Shown here one piece after another: positions 1 to 9,543 of a stretch of 64,000 nucleotides of DNA. A program made the translations under genes and the position numbers. Every line of letters starts with the position of its first letter. Position 1 is the first letter of the stretch. The stretch is from NCBI GenBank assembly GCA_963727235.1, contig CAVSFZ010000015.1, positions 159,374-223,373 on the forward strand. The letters are read 5' to 3'. This stretch comes from CAVPTL01 sp963727235. Its GTDB lineage: Bacteria; Actinomycetota; Thermoleophilia; Gaiellales; JAICJC01. The notes under the pieces are model-generated. The model saw only the letters and a list, made by a program, of their open reading frames with translations, ran no database searches and had not been told where the DNA came from.

Positions 1-654
1 CTGGGCCGCGGCCTCAGTTTTCTCGACCTAATTCAGGAAGGAAGCCTCGGTTTGATCCGCGCGGTGGAGAAATTTGACTACCGCAAGGGCTACAAGTTCT
101 CGACGTATGCGACGTGGTGGATCCGGCAGGCCGTGACCCGCGCGATCGCCGACAAGGCCCGCACGATCCGGATCCCCGTGCACATGGTCGAGAAGCTCAA
201 CCGGGTGGTGCACATCGAGCGCCAGCTGGTGCAGCGACTCGGGCGCGAGCCGCGCCCCGAAGAGATCGCCTTCGAGCTCGAGATGACCGCCGACGAGGTG
301 CGCGACATCCTGCGGATGGCGCAGCTTCCGGTCAGCCTCGAAAAGCCGATCGGCGAGGAGGAGGAGTCCGAGCTGGGCGACTTCGTCCAGGACGAGCAGG
401 CGGTCAGCCCGTTCGACTCGGCCACGATGACACTTCGGCGTGAGGACATCGAGCGGGCGCTCGACTCTCTGCCCGAGCGCGAGCGCAAGGTGATCGAGCT
501 GCGATTCGGCCTCAAAGGCGAGCAGCCCTACACGCTGGAGGAGGTCGGTCGCACGTTTGGGGTCACCCGCGAGCGGATCCGCCAGATCGAGAACAACACG
601 CTCAAGAAGCTCGAGGGCCTGCCCGAGGCACAGGCGCTGCGAAACGCCGAGTAG
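1..654 (+). CDS. rpoD: RNA polymerase sigma-70 factor, primary type (5' part outside window)
   Basis: Reading is open from base 1, so the N-terminus lies outside the window. The visible 217 residues begin in region 2 (DLIQEGSLGLIRAVEKFDY, then FSTYATWWIRQAVTRAI, the -10 recognition helix), pass through region 3, and end with region 4, whose -35-binding helix-turn-helix reads GVTRERIRQIE. Such near-canonical region 2.3-2.4 sequence is typical of primary (RpoD/SigA) or closely related group 2 factors. The tail after region 4 (NNTLKKLEGLPEAQ) differs from the usual RpoD ending, so a group 2 paralogue is not excluded. It directs RNA polymerase to housekeeping promoters. Confidence 0.9.
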   Translation: MGRGLSFLDLIQEGSLGLIRAVEKFDYRKGYKFSTYATWWIRQAVTRAIADKARTIRIPVHMVEKLNRVVHIERQLVQRLGREPRPEEIAFELEMTADEVRDILRMAQLPVSLEKPIGEEEESELGDFVQDEQAVSPFDSATMTLRREDIERALDSLPERERKVIELRFGLKGEQPYTLEEVGRTFGVTRERIRQIENNTLKKLEGLPEAQALRNAE

Positions 655-696
655 CGGCGGAGTTCAGCGCGACGTGGATTAGACTGGTCCGCGCCC

Positions 697-778
697 GGGA
701 GGGTGTCCGAGTGGTTAAAGGAGACGGGCTGTAAACCCGTTGGCTCTGCCTACACAGGTTCGAATCCTGTCCCTCCCA
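697..778 (+). tRNA. tRNA-Tyr (anticodon GTA)
   Basis: A 7-bp acceptor GGGAGGG (697-703) pairs with CCCTCCC (771-777), discriminator A778. The anticodon stem ACGGG/CCCGT closes loop CTGTAAA, so the anticodon is GTA. The variable arm is long (class II), as expected of bacterial tRNA-Tyr, and the T arm GGTTCGAATCC is canonical. No CCA is encoded. Confidence 0.95.
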
Positions 779-827
779 TCATCGTTCAGAGTCGTTCCGA
801 CAAGGTGAGGCGGCCGGGGCAGATGCG

Positions 828-2024
828 GTGACGACGTTCACGAACTGGGTTGGAAACCAGACCTGCACGCCCGCCCGGCGCGTGTCCCCGGCGGGCGAGC
901 ATGAGGTGCAGGCAGCCGTGCGCGAGGCGATCGCCGCCGGCCGGGGCGCGCGCGTCGTGGCCACCGGCCACTCGTTCTCGCCCGTGCACCTGACCGACGG
1001 GACGATGATCGATCTCGCCAACCTGGCCGGGATCACGCAGATCGACGCCGTTCGGCGATGCGTGACGGCCCTGCCGGGGACGGCCATCGGGGCGTTCGGA
1101 GAGCCGCTCTGGGACGCGGGCCTGGCGCTCGCCAACCAGGGCGATATCGACACGCAGGGCATCAGCGGTGCGATCGGCACCGCCACCCACGGCTCGGGCG
1201 TCCACCTGCAGAGCTTTTCGGCCTCGATGCGCAGCTGCCGGATCGTCGACGGCACCGGCGAGGTGGTCGTGATCGACCGGTCGATGCCTGATCTGCTGGC
1301 CGCGGCTCAGGTGTCGATCGGGATGCTCGGCGTGATGACCGAGGTCGAGATCGAGGTCGTCCCCAGCTACCGCCTGGCCCAGAGGATCGAGTGGTGGAGC
1401 TTCGAACGGCTGATGGATGAGTGGGACGAGCGGGTGGCGCGCCACCGCCACTTCTCGTGCTTCTGGTGCCCCGCGGCCGAGTCGGCGGCGATGTACGGCC
1501 TGGAGTCGCCCGCCGGCGTCGACACCGCCGACACGGCGTGGGTCAAGATGCTCGACGAGGGTACGACCGGCGACGTGGTCGACCGCGGCTACCGGCTGTA
1601 CCCGATCGAGTCGCTCGAGCCGAACTTCCACGAGCTCGAGTACTTCGTCCACCTCGACCGCGCCCGCGAGGCGGTGCTCGCGATGCGCGAGCTGATGCTG
1701 GCCTCACAGCCCGACGCGGTGTTCCCGCTCGAGCTCCGCACCGTGGCCGCCGACAGCGCCTACCTCTCGCCGCAGTACGAGCAGCCGACCCTGGTGCTGA
1801 GCGTCTCGGGAAAGCCGGGCGCGGACTACTGGCCCTACCTGCGAGACGTCGATCGGCTGCTGGGTGAGTTCGGCGCGCGGGTGCACTGGGGCAAGCTCCA
1901 CTTCCTCACCGCCGAGCAGCTGCACGAGCGGTATCCGCGCGCTCAGGCGTTCATCGACGTGCGCCGCCGGCTCGACCCCGACGGCATCTACCTGAACGAC
2001 CACCTCCGCGAGCTCTTCGCCTGA
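828..2024 (+). CDS. FAD-linked sugar-lactone/alditol oxidase (D-arabinono-1,4-lactone oxidase family)
   Basis: 398 residues from GTG. The N-terminal half is a PCMH-type FAD-binding domain; GHSFS (about residue 47) contains the histidine that carries covalent FAD in alditol oxidases and gulonolactone oxidases. GTATHGSG lies near residue 122. The C-terminal half is the ALO domain, ending with HWGKLHF and a YLNDHLRELF tail typical of the family. It should oxidise an aldonolactone or polyol with oxygen, releasing hydrogen peroxide; the exact substrate cannot be read from sequence. It stands alone between tRNA-Tyr and a secreted-protein pseudogene, with no visible operon partners. Confidence 0.88.
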   Translation: MTTFTNWVGNQTCTPARRVSPAGEHEVQAAVREAIAAGRGARVVATGHSFSPVHLTDGTMIDLANLAGITQIDAVRRCVTALPGTAIGAFGEPLWDAGLALANQGDIDTQGISGAIGTATHGSGVHLQSFSASMRSCRIVDGTGEVVVIDRSMPDLLAAAQVSIGMLGVMTEVEIEVVPSYRLAQRIEWWSFERLMDEWDERVARHRHFSCFWCPAAESAAMYGLESPAGVDTADTAWVKMLDEGTTGDVVDRGYRLYPIESLEPNFHELEYFVHLDRAREAVLAMRELMLASQPDAVFPLELRTVAADSAYLSPQYEQPTLVLSVSGKPGADYWPYLRDVDRLLGEFGARVHWGKLHFLTAEQLHERYPRAQAFIDVRRRLDPDGIYLNDHLRELFA

Positions 2025-2146
2025 CGCTCCGCGCATGATTTTGCGCAGGCGCATCGCTCCCCCGGGTGGGGGACGCCTCTCGATCCGGCGCGTCTGAGGA
2101 TGAGCGGGCGTATTCGCTCGTCTGAAGGGCCCCTCCCGTTCCCACC

Positions 2147-4359
2147 GTGCTCCGATCCTGTGTACTGGCCGTGCTGCTCGCGGCGCTCGCCTGCGTGGGG
2201 CTGACCGCACCGCCCGCGCGCGCGACAACGGTGGTTGTCGGCGGGCCCACCGGAGCGCGGCTCTCGGGCATCTCGGTGAATCCAGCGCATCCTGCCGACC
2301 TCTACGTGACGGGCCCGGATGGTGCCTGGAGCTCTCTGGACGCTGACCAAAGCTGGCAGCCGGCAGCGCTTCCGCTGTGGGGCGTGTTTGCCTACGACCC
2401 TGCCAATCCCGACCGCGTGTTCGCCGGCGGCCTGGGAGGCACCGTGCTGATCTCCAACGACAGTGGTCAGACCTGGGATCACTCTCCGCAGTAGCCTCGT
2501 CTGACGACGGCGGCACCTCCTGGGATGCCCCGGCCGACAGCGGTCTGCCTGACCTCGCGTCCACGCCAATCTTCTCGTTCGCTGTGGCCGATTCGGGCAC
2601 CAACGTGGCCTACGTGGGCCTCCAGGGCGGCGGTCTCTACGCCACCACCGAGGCCGGTGGCCCGCGGACATGGACGCAGCTCCCCACCTCCCAGTTTGCC
2701 TCGTGCACGCCGTTTACGATCGCCGTCAACCCGCAGCATCCGAGCACGCTGCTGGTCGCGACGGGATGCGGGCTCTTCATGTCGCAGGACAGTGGCGCAT
2801 CGTTCGCCAAGCTCCCGGTCGCCATCGGTGGCGGCGTCCTCGGTTACCCGGTCGGGTTTGCTCCCAGCAACTCAAACATCGCCTACGCCGCCAGCGGGAA
2901 TCATGTGATCCGCAGCACCAACGGTGGCGAGGCCTGGACGGCGACCACCAACCTGCCGCTCGGCTACTCCGTCAACGGGCTCACCATCGACCCCAGCGAC
3001 CCCAGCCACGTGTATGCGGTCACCGGTGACGGGGTGATCGAGACCAACGACGCCGGCCAGACGTGGTTCGAGCGAAACACCGGCATCATCTCGACTCCCA
3101 ACGTGGTGGCCAGCGACCCGGCTCACCCCAACATCGTCTACACCGGTACCAGCGGCGGCTTGTGGCGAAGTGACGACGCCGGCGACACCTGGAGTCACGT
3201 CCAGAACGGCCTGCCCGATCAGCTGGGGAGCATCGACTCGATCCAATTTCCGGCGAGCGACCCCGGCACCATCTATCTCGGTTCGTTCACAAGCGGGTAC
3301 TTCGTCTCCCACGACGACGGTGACACCTGGTCGGTGCTGGCTCGCTTTGCGACCTGGCGCGGCACTCCGGTGACGATCGACCCCAACGACCCCGATCACC
3401 TGATGCTGGGCGGTGAGGCCGAGCTGCTCGAAACCCGCGACGCGGGCGCCACCTGGACACGGCATCCGATCTGCTGCGCGGCCGATCTCAACGACGGCCG
3501 CAACATGCTCTGGTTCAACCGAGTCGCGGTCGATCCCGACGATCCCAACGTGATCTACGTTGCCGGCGCCCCGGGAGTCTTCCGAAGTCTCGACGGAGGA
3601 TCGACGTGGGGCCAGATCGTACCGCGCTCCTGTCCCCAGGTGAACCCGCTGTGGTGCAACATGCCCACCATCTTCGAGATCGATCCGACCGATCCGCAGA
3701 CGATCTACTTCGCGCTGGCGGGCGGCCCGCTCCGGGTCAGCCACGACGGCGGCGAGGACTGGTCGGAGATCTGGGCTGAGACACCCACGTCGTTCACACT
3801 CGACCCCTCGACCACTCCGGCCACGATCTACATGGACTTCGGCGGCAACTGGCGCACGACCGACCAGGGCCGCACATGGGTGCCGGGCGACACCGCGATC
3901 CCCGGCGGCGACGGCGACTCGATGGCGCTCGGTGACGAGACCGACGTGCCTGGTGTGCCGGAGCCGGCCCGCACTCTGTATCTGACCAACTCCCGGCTGG
4001 TCAAGGGAGCGTTCGTGGCCAAGACGCCGACCGTGAAGTTTCCGCTCCAGGCGTCCGCGCCGCCGCCCCGCGTGCACGTCACGGCCCGTGGCATGACGGT
4101 GGGGATCACCTGCACCGACACGTGGGATGCCGACTGCTCCGGCCGCGTGCAGCTGCGCCGCCGCCACGTGGTGATCGCGGTGGGGACGTTCACCGCCCAC
4201 GCCAACGCATCCGGCACCGTCAGCCTGCACCTCACGGATGCGGCCTGGCGCGACCTGCGCAAGCACAAGAACCGGCGCTACAACCTGTTCGCGATTTCGC
4301 AGGGCGCCGACCGCAGCCTGACCACCGACCATCGGTTGGTCGTGCTCACCGTGCATTAG
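2147..4359 (+). pseudogene. Secreted Asp-box/BNR-repeat beta-propeller protein, frameshifted
   Basis: A GTG at 2147 starts a signal peptide (LAVLLAALACVGLTAPPARA) and the first propeller blade, but this frame stops at 2494. The same protein resumes in another frame from about 2485 and runs to 4359. At least eight Asp-box motifs of the form S.D.G.TW are visible (for example SNDSGQTW, SSDDGGTSW, SHDDGDTW, SLDGGSTW). Across the break two Asp boxes are only about 17 residues apart, whereas elsewhere they are about 40-45 apart, so roughly 25-30 residues of one blade seem missing: an out-of-frame deletion rather than a one-base error. Such proteins are extracellular propellers of the sialidase/Vps10-like fold; no catalytic signature is seen. 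Confidence 0.75.
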
Positions 4360-4418
4360 CGGCGGCGCCGGCACGTCTGCGCACACGCCTCCCTGCCCGC
4401 CCCGCTAGCGTGCGGAGC

Positions 4419-5594
4419 GTGCAGCCATACCGCCGGATAACCCTTGCCGTCGGCGTCTCGATGTTCGTGGACGCCGCCCTCTATCTCGCGGTGCTGCCGC
4501 TCTTGCCCCACTACGTCGACCGCTTCGGCCTGTCGACATTCCAGGCCGGTGTGGTGCTGGCCGCCTACCCGATCTCGGTGCCGTTTGTGTCGATGGCCTG
4601 CATCGTGCTGGTGCCGCGGGTCGGTGCCCGCCGGATCGCCTTGACCTCGGCGGTACTGATGACGGTGGCCACGATTATCTTCGCGTGGGCGCCGACCGCG
4701 CTGGTGCTGGTGCTGGCGCGCTTCGTTCAGGGCTTCGCCAGCGGCTCGATCTGGACATCCTCGATGTCGTGGGTCACCGACAACGCCCCGCCGGGGCGGC
4801 GCGGCCGGGAGTCGGGAATCGTGATGGGCATGCTCTCGGCAGGATCGATCGCCGGCCCGGGGATCGGCGGGTTGGCGGCGGTGGTCGGCTCCGGCATCGC
4901 CTTCGGCCTGGTTGCCGTGGTCTGCGCCGTCGGCCTGGTGTGCACGGTGCTCGCCCCCGCCGGTCGCACCGTGGTGGGGGAAAGCCACGTGTGGGCGTCG
5001 ATCGTCCGCGGGGCGCGCCAACCGGCCACCAAGGCCGCGCTGGCGATGGCGCTGATCGACCTGGCGGCGTTCGGGGCGGTCGATCTGCTGGTGCCGCTGC
5101 ACCTGGGAAGCCACGGCGAATCGGTGACCGTGATCGCGGCGGCGCTCGCATTGGGAGCACTGCTGGGCGCGGGTGCCGGTGTCATCGGCGGGCGGCTGGT
5201 CGATCGCGTGGGGCCGGCCAAGGTCGCCTTGGTGGTCTCGTTCGTGGTGCTGGTGATACCCGTGATCCTGGCGTTCACGCCGCCGAACGGTGTGCAGCTG
5301 CTGGTGCTGGTGGTCGGTGGGGCGATCTTCGCCGTCGTCGGCGCCGCCATGTTCCCGCTGTCCTCGCTGGGCGCCGACGCGGCCGGCGTCTCGCATGTCA
5401 CCGTCACCGGGGTGCTGGGCGCAACCTGGGCATTGGGATTTACGATCGTGCCGCTGTTGCTGGGATACGTCGCGCAGGTCACGTCGCCGGCGGTTGCCTA
5501 CGTGGTGGTGATCGCCTCGCTCGTACCGATGCTGGTGCTGCTCACCCGCAGTGTTCGCGGAACCGTCGAAGTGGCCGCGGCCGAGGCTGCGTAA
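4419..5594 (+). CDS. MFS transporter (12-TM drug/metabolite exporter type)
   Basis: About 391 residues from GTG 4419 (GTG 4410 is an in-frame alternative; anything further upstream is antisense-like sequence overlapping the previous gene). Hydrophobic segments alternate regularly through the protein. The loop after TM4 region has WVTDNAPPGRRGRESG, matching the MFS signature between helices, and GMLSAGSIAGPGIGG resembles the antiporter motif C (GPxxGG) of TM5. This suggests proton-driven export of a small molecule. It lies 59 bp after the broken propeller gene and is closed by a strong hairpin. Confidence 0.85.
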   Translation: MQPYRRITLAVGVSMFVDAALYLAVLPLLPHYVDRFGLSTFQAGVVLAAYPISVPFVSMACIVLVPRVGARRIALTSAVLMTVATIIFAWAPTALVLVLARFVQGFASGSIWTSSMSWVTDNAPPGRRGRESGIVMGMLSAGSIAGPGIGGLAAVVGSGIAFGLVAVVCAVGLVCTVLAPAGRTVVGESHVWASIVRGARQPATKAALAMALIDLAAFGAVDLLVPLHLGSHGESVTVIAAALALGALLGAGAGVIGGRLVDRVGPAKVALVVSFVVLVIPVILAFTPPNGVQLLVLVVGGAIFAVVGAAMFPLSSLGADAAGVSHVTVTGVLGATWALGFTIVPLLLGYVAQVTSPAVAYVVVIASLVPMLVLLTRSVRGTVEVAAAEAA

Positions 5595-5604
5595 AACAAC
5601 TCGC

Positions 5605-5644
5605 GATACGCAGCGATCTGTGGGACGTCAGATCGCTGCGTATC
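5605..5644. terminator. Perfect 15-bp stem hairpin between convergent genes
   Basis: GATACGCAGCGATCT (5605-5619) is followed by a 10-nt loop and its exact reverse complement (5630-5644). It lies just after the MFS stop and before the 3' end of efeB on the other strand. No T-tract follows in either direction, so a bidirectional terminator is inferred from position and stem strength. Confidence 0.6.
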
Positions 5645-5740
5645 ACTACTCGTCTGAAGTTCCGGGGAGGGGGCGGCTTGGGCCGGTGGTCTCTCCGGTG
5701 TCTCTCGAGTGTCCGCGCGTGGAGCCTTCGCCGCACTCAC

Positions 5741-7015
5741 TCAAACGGGGGATTTGAACAGTCCCTCACCCACATACCCGCCCGGCCGGGCACCGGGGGG
5801 CACGCCGAACACGGCGCTCGACGTGTGATGGATGTACTCGTTGAGCGCATCCTGGGTGCCCAGCTGTCGCTGCAGCGCCGCAAACTGGGCGTGCGGATCC
5901 TTCTGATAACAGATGAAGAAGAGGCCGGCGTCCAGCTCACCGGTGAGCGGATCGATGCCGTCGGTGTAGTTGTAGCCGCGCCGCAGGATCTTGATGCCGC
6001 CGTTGGTGACGTGCGAGGCCCGCCGGATGTGTGCATCGGCGGGAATCAGCAGCTCGCCGTCGGGGCGCTTGGCGTCGAGATTGACCGGATCGTGCTCCTT
6101 GGCCGACCCGAACGCCGCGCCCTCGGTCTTGTCCCGGCCGATGGTGTTCTGCTGGTCGCCCAGCGATGAGCGATCCCAGGTCTCGATCAGCATCCTGATC
6201 CGTCGCGTGACCACGTAGCTGCCCCCGCGAAACCACTGCAGGGGCTCGTCGTCGCCGACCCACACGTACTCGTCCATGGCCTTGTCGTCATCGGCATCCA
6301 GGTTGTTGGTGCCGTCCTTGAAGCCCTGCAGGTTGCGTGGCGTGACCTGCGACTTGGAGGTGGACGATGCCCGCCCGAAGCCGAGCTGCGTCCACCTGAT
6401 CACCGCCGCGCCCCGGGCCTGCCTGGCCAGGTCGCGGACGGCGTGGAAGGCCACCTGCGGATCCTCGGCGCAGGCCTGGACGCAGATGTCGCCGTCACTG
6501 CGGTAAGGCAGCAGCTGGTCGCCGGGGAGGTGTCCGAGCGGTGATAGTGCCTGGGGTCGCCGGGCGGCGAGTCCGAACCGGTCGTTGCCGTCCTGCAGAA
6601 ACACGCTCGGCCCCAGCCCGAAGGTGACCGTCAGCCGCGAAGGGGGCAGTCCCACCGCCTCGCCGGTGTCCTCGGGCGGCGCGTCCAGCCGGCCCGCGGG
6701 CGATCCGGTGGGACGTCCCTGGGTCAAGAGCGCCGCATTCGCCGACCACGATCGCAGCAGGTCGCGCAGCTCGTCGGCGGACGTGATGGTGAGGTCGAAG
6801 GCTGCGAACATCAGCCGATCCTGCGGCGGTGTGAGGATGCCCGCCTGGTGCGCCCCGTGGAACGGCAGCGCCTCGTCGACCGTGGCCGCCTCGCTCGACT
6901 CGGTGGTGCCCGCGGCGTAGCCCAGGCCGGCGCCGGCCAGCCCGATCGCGCCGCCGCCGGCGACTGCAAGCAGGTGCCGCCGGGTGACTCCCGACTGGGT
7001 TGGCGGCTCACTCAC
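5741..7015 (-). CDS. efeB: Dyp-type haem peroxidase EfeB, Tat-exported
   Basis: 424 residues from GTG. The N-terminus has a twin-arginine signal (TRRHLLA, then a hydrophobic stretch to about residue 35). The body matches Dyp-type peroxidases: GFKDGTNN (about residue 234) corresponds to the GXXDG haem-pocket motif, with later residues FFICYQKDP typical of the C-terminal half. EfeB works outside the membrane with EfeO and EfeU in ferrous iron uptake, probably oxidising Fe(II) or acting on haem. It is the last gene of efeU-efeO-efeB; its GTG directly follows the efeO stop codon. Confidence 0.93.
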   Translation of the reverse strand: MSEPPTQSGVTRRHLLAVAGGGAIGLAGAGLGYAAGTTESSEAATVDEALPFHGAHQAGILTPPQDRLMFAAFDLTITSADELRDLLRSWSANAALLTQGRPTGSPAGRLDAPPEDTGEAVGLPPSRLTVTFGLGPSVFLQDGNDRFGLAARRPQALSPLGHLPGDQLLPYRSDGDICVQACAEDPQVAFHAVRDLARQARGAAVIRWTQLGFGRASSTSKSQVTPRNLQGFKDGTNNLDADDDKAMDEYVWVGDDEPLQWFRGGSYVVTRRIRMLIETWDRSSLGDQQNTIGRDKTEGAAFGSAKEHDPVNLDAKRPDGELLIPADAHIRRASHVTNGGIKILRRGYNYTDGIDPLTGELDAGLFFICYQKDPHAQFAALQRQLGTQDALNEYIHHTSSAVFGVPPGARPGGYVGEGLFKSPV

Positions 7016-8161
7016 CTAGCCGGTGACTTTTGCCGCAACATTCGAGAGCGGCTCGGCCAGCGCGTCGACCTGCTGGGCCAGCTTGAGCCTGTCGGCGGAG
7101 GTCAGCTCGCCGTACTCCGCGTATCCCGAGGGGGTGGAGCGCTTGTACGCGTCGAGCGAAGTCTGCACCGCCGCGAACCGTTCCGAGATGGTCTCTGCCA
7201 GCTCGCCGTTGCCGGTCTCCTTGAGCGCCGGTCGCAGCAGCTTGAAGGCCACGAACGCGCCGGTCAGGTTGCCCTGGAAGTCCGACAGGTCGGTGTGCGA
7301 GTAGCGATCCTCCTCGCCGGTGATCTTGGATCCCGCCACCTCATTGAGCAGCTCAACCGATCCGTTGGCGAGCTGGGCAGGCTGGTAGGTGAGCGTGCCC
7401 GCCTTCTGCGCCAGCGTGTTCACGTCCTTCATCAGCTGGTCCGCATAGGGGCCGGTGCCGTTGGCGCTGTTATCCACCCACAGCATCTTCTCGATGCGGT
7501 GAAATCCAGTCCATTTGCTGGGGTCGGCGACGTCGTTGATGCGCGCGTCGATCTCGGGGTCGAGGTCACCGAACGCTTCTGCCACCGGCTCGATCGCCTC
7601 GTAGTGGATGCGCGTCCTGGCGTACAGGTCCTTGGCCTTCTGAGTGTCGCCGGCCTTGAGCGCCACCACGAACGCGGCGGTTGCGGTCTGCAGCTTGGCG
7701 GCCTCGGAGTCGACGTACTGCTTGTAGCCGGTGGTGGCCTGTTTGAGCAGCTCGGCGGATGCGCCGTCGGCTGCTGCGAACCGCTCGCCGGTGACCTTGA
7801 GCGTGCCCTCCGGGGTGGTCTCGCCGTTGGGGCAGCTGAGCTTGTAGCTGCCGGGCTGGAGCTTGAGCGAGAACGAGACAGGCACCCCCTCGATCACGTT
7901 CTCGCGCTCGCCGATGATCACGCCGTCCTCGTTCAGCAGCTCGAGCTCGGTGACCTTGGCGCTGCCCGAGTTGCTGACGGTGAAGTTGACGGGGCCGGCC
8001 GGCACCGTGGCGTTGGCCGGTGAGCAGCCGTCATCCGAGAGCGTGACCGCCACCGTCGTGGCATCAGAGCTGGACGATCCGGAACTCGAGCTGGAGCCGC
8101 AGGCTGCGGCGACGATCGCAAGGCATGCGACCGCAGCGCTGGTGAGAGCACGGGGGTTCAT
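7016..8161 (-). CDS. efeO: Iron uptake lipoprotein/periplasmic component EfeO (cupredoxin + M75 domain)
   Basis: 381 residues. A lipoprotein-like signal ends in IVAAACGSSSSSG, placing it on the outer face of the membrane. A cupredoxin-like domain covers roughly residues 35-125 (SDDGCSPANATVPAG, later KLSCPNGETTPEG). The remainder is the all-helical imelysin/peptidase M75 domain with the HYEAIEPVAEAFGDL segment that contains the HxxE metal motif (RIHYEAIEP). EfeO is thought to bind iron and pass it to EfeU. It lies 15 bp downstream of efeU and abuts efeB. Confidence 0.94.
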   Translation of the reverse strand: MNPRALTSAAVACLAIVAAACGSSSSSGSSSSDATTVAVTLSDDGCSPANATVPAGPVNFTVSNSGSAKVTELELLNEDGVIIGERENVIEGVPVSFSLKLQPGSYKLSCPNGETTPEGTLKVTGERFAAADGASAELLKQATTGYKQYVDSEAAKLQTATAAFVVALKAGDTQKAKDLYARTRIHYEAIEPVAEAFGDLDPEIDARINDVADPSKWTGFHRIEKMLWVDNSANGTGPYADQLMKDVNTLAQKAGTLTYQPAQLANGSVELLNEVAGSKITGEEDRYSHTDLSDFQGNLTGAFVAFKLLRPALKETGNGELAETISERFAAVQTSLDAYKRSTPSGYAEYGELTSADRLKLAQQVDALAEPLSNVAAKVTG

Positions 8162-8176
8162 CGCTTCCTTTTTCGG

Positions 8177-9013
8177 TCAGGCGCGGGCGGGCTGTGTGCT
8201 GGGCACACGCACCTTCGGCCTCCGGGGGCGGAGGACGTAGATCAGCATCGGGATTGCGTACAAAAGCCACCCGAGCACCTCGCCGACGGTGGGCTCCGGT
8301 TGGATTCCAAGCACGCCGGTGGCCAGCGAGCTCAGGATCGAGCCTGGACGCACCAGCCATTCGAGATTGACCGCCTGGGCCTGGAAGCTGTTCAGCCAGG
8401 CGGCCTCGTGCGCGGTGTGAATCGCGCTGGAGACGAGCCCGGCGGCGACCAGCACGAGCACGGCCGCTGTGAGGCGGAAGAAGCGGGCAAGGTTGAGGCG
8501 GACGCCGCCGTAGTAGATGCCGACACCGATGCCGATCGCGCACACGATCCCCAGCAGCGCTCCCAAACCGGCGGAGAGCGCATCCCCGGAGGCCTGGAAC
8601 GCGGCCAGCATGAAGACGGCTGTCTCGACGCCCTCGCGGACAACCGCGAAGAACGCCATCGCGACCAGCGCCCAGGCGCCGCTGGCGGCGGCGTCTGCCG
8701 CGCTCGCGCGCAGGTCGGAGGCGAGCGTGGCCGCGTGCCGGCGCATCCACACGATCATGAAGGTGACCATGCCGACGGCCACGAGCGCGACGATCGTCTC
8801 GAGCTGCTCCTGCTGCCGCTGGGGAAGCGACTGGTCGAGCACCTGCAGGCCCACGGCCAGCGCAATGCACAGTGCGATGGCGGCGGAGACTCCCACCCAC
8901 ATCGCCCGCAGCGCAGCGCGGTTTCCCTGCTGGCGCAGGAAGGCGCCGATGATCCCGACGATCAGCGACGCCTCGACTCCCTCTCGCAACCCGATCACGA
9001 ACGTTGGCAGCAA
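8177..9013 (-). CDS. efeU: High-affinity iron permease EfeU (FTR1 family)
   Basis: 278 residues from TTG 9013. Two REGxE motifs, hallmarks of FTR1 permeases, are present: LREGVEASLIVG near residue 9 and REGVETAVF near residue 125. Seven or so hydrophobic segments follow a regular pattern. It is the inner-membrane channel of the EfeUOB system, first gene of the operon, with an iron-box-like operator on its promoter. Confidence 0.95.
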   Translation of the reverse strand: MLPTFVIGLREGVEASLIVGIIGAFLRQQGNRAALRAMWVGVSAAIALCIALAVGLQVLDQSLPQRQQEQLETIVALVAVGMVTFMIVWMRRHAATLASDLRASAADAAASGAWALVAMAFFAVVREGVETAVFMLAAFQASGDALSAGLGALLGIVCAIGIGVGIYYGGVRLNLARFFRLTAAVLVLVAAGLVSSAIHTAHEAAWLNSFQAQAVNLEWLVRPGSILSSLATGVLGIQPEPTVGEVLGWLLYAIPMLIYVLRPRRPKVRVPSTQPARA

Positions 9014-9045
9014 CGCAATCCCTTGTTCGACCCCACTGAGGGCAC

Positions 9046-9094
9046 CCTAACTTAGGGCGACCTAACTATGACAGGACGATCTGGGATCTGTCAA
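9046..9094 (-). promoter_or_regulatory. efeUOB promoter with overlapping DtxR/IdeR-like iron box
   Basis: Read on the minus strand, -35 TTGACA (9089-9094) and -10 CATAGT (9065-9070) are 18 nt apart. Overlapping and following the -10, bases 9046-9066 contain alternating half-sites CCTAA / TTAGGG / CCTAAC, including the dyad TTAGG-4nt-CCTAA. This resembles the DtxR/IdeR consensus, TTAGGTTAG repeats. It implies repression of the operon when iron is replete. The match is by eye and imperfect. Confidence 0.65.
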
Positions 9095-9130
9095 GCGAGA
9101 GCCGGCCCGCGGTGATTGTGATTACCCCGC

Positions 9131-9490
9131 TCAGGCCGCGTGTGGGTCGCGCTGCCACAGATGGAAGGCGGTGCCTTCGACATCCCGGCAGGAGGCAAAC
9201 CAGCCGTGACCCGGCACCGGTGCGCGATCATCGGCCTCACCGCCGAGCTCGCGCACCCGGTCGATCGACTCGTCGATGTTGTCGGTGTCGAGATAGATCG
9301 TGGGGTGGCCGGTGCGATTCTCGGACGCGAACACCGCCACTCCGGCGTTCTCGCTGACCTGGGCCATGCGGTAGTCCATCTCCGGCATCCCGGGGTTGAC
9401 GAACTCCCAGCCGAACAGCCCGCTCCAAAACGCCTGTGCCCGGTCGGCATCACCTGACGGAAACTCCACGTGTACGACTTCCCCTGCCAT
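9131..9490 (-). CDS. Glyoxalase/bleomycin-resistance (VOC) fold protein
   Basis: 119 residues, one VOC half-module pair. The N-terminus VVHVEFPSGDADRAQAFWSGLFGWEF is the classic beta-alpha-beta opening of the fold, and the C-terminus GWFASCRDVEGTAFHLWQRD the closing one, with H at residue 7 and the late E (EGT) in metal-ligand positions. Function could be a metal-dependent lyase or a binding protein; substrate unknown. It is divergent from the kinase-aminotransferase gene 53 bp away. Confidence 0.85.
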   Translation of the reverse strand: MAGEVVHVEFPSGDADRAQAFWSGLFGWEFVNPGMPEMDYRMAQVSENAGVAVFASENRTGHPTIYLDTDNIDESIDRVRELGGEADDRAPVPGHGWFASCRDVEGTAFHLWQRDPHAA

Positions 9491-9543
9491 GAACGCTCCT
9501 CGATCGCGGTTGTGGTTTGGCCCTAGGGTAGTCTCTGAGCCTC

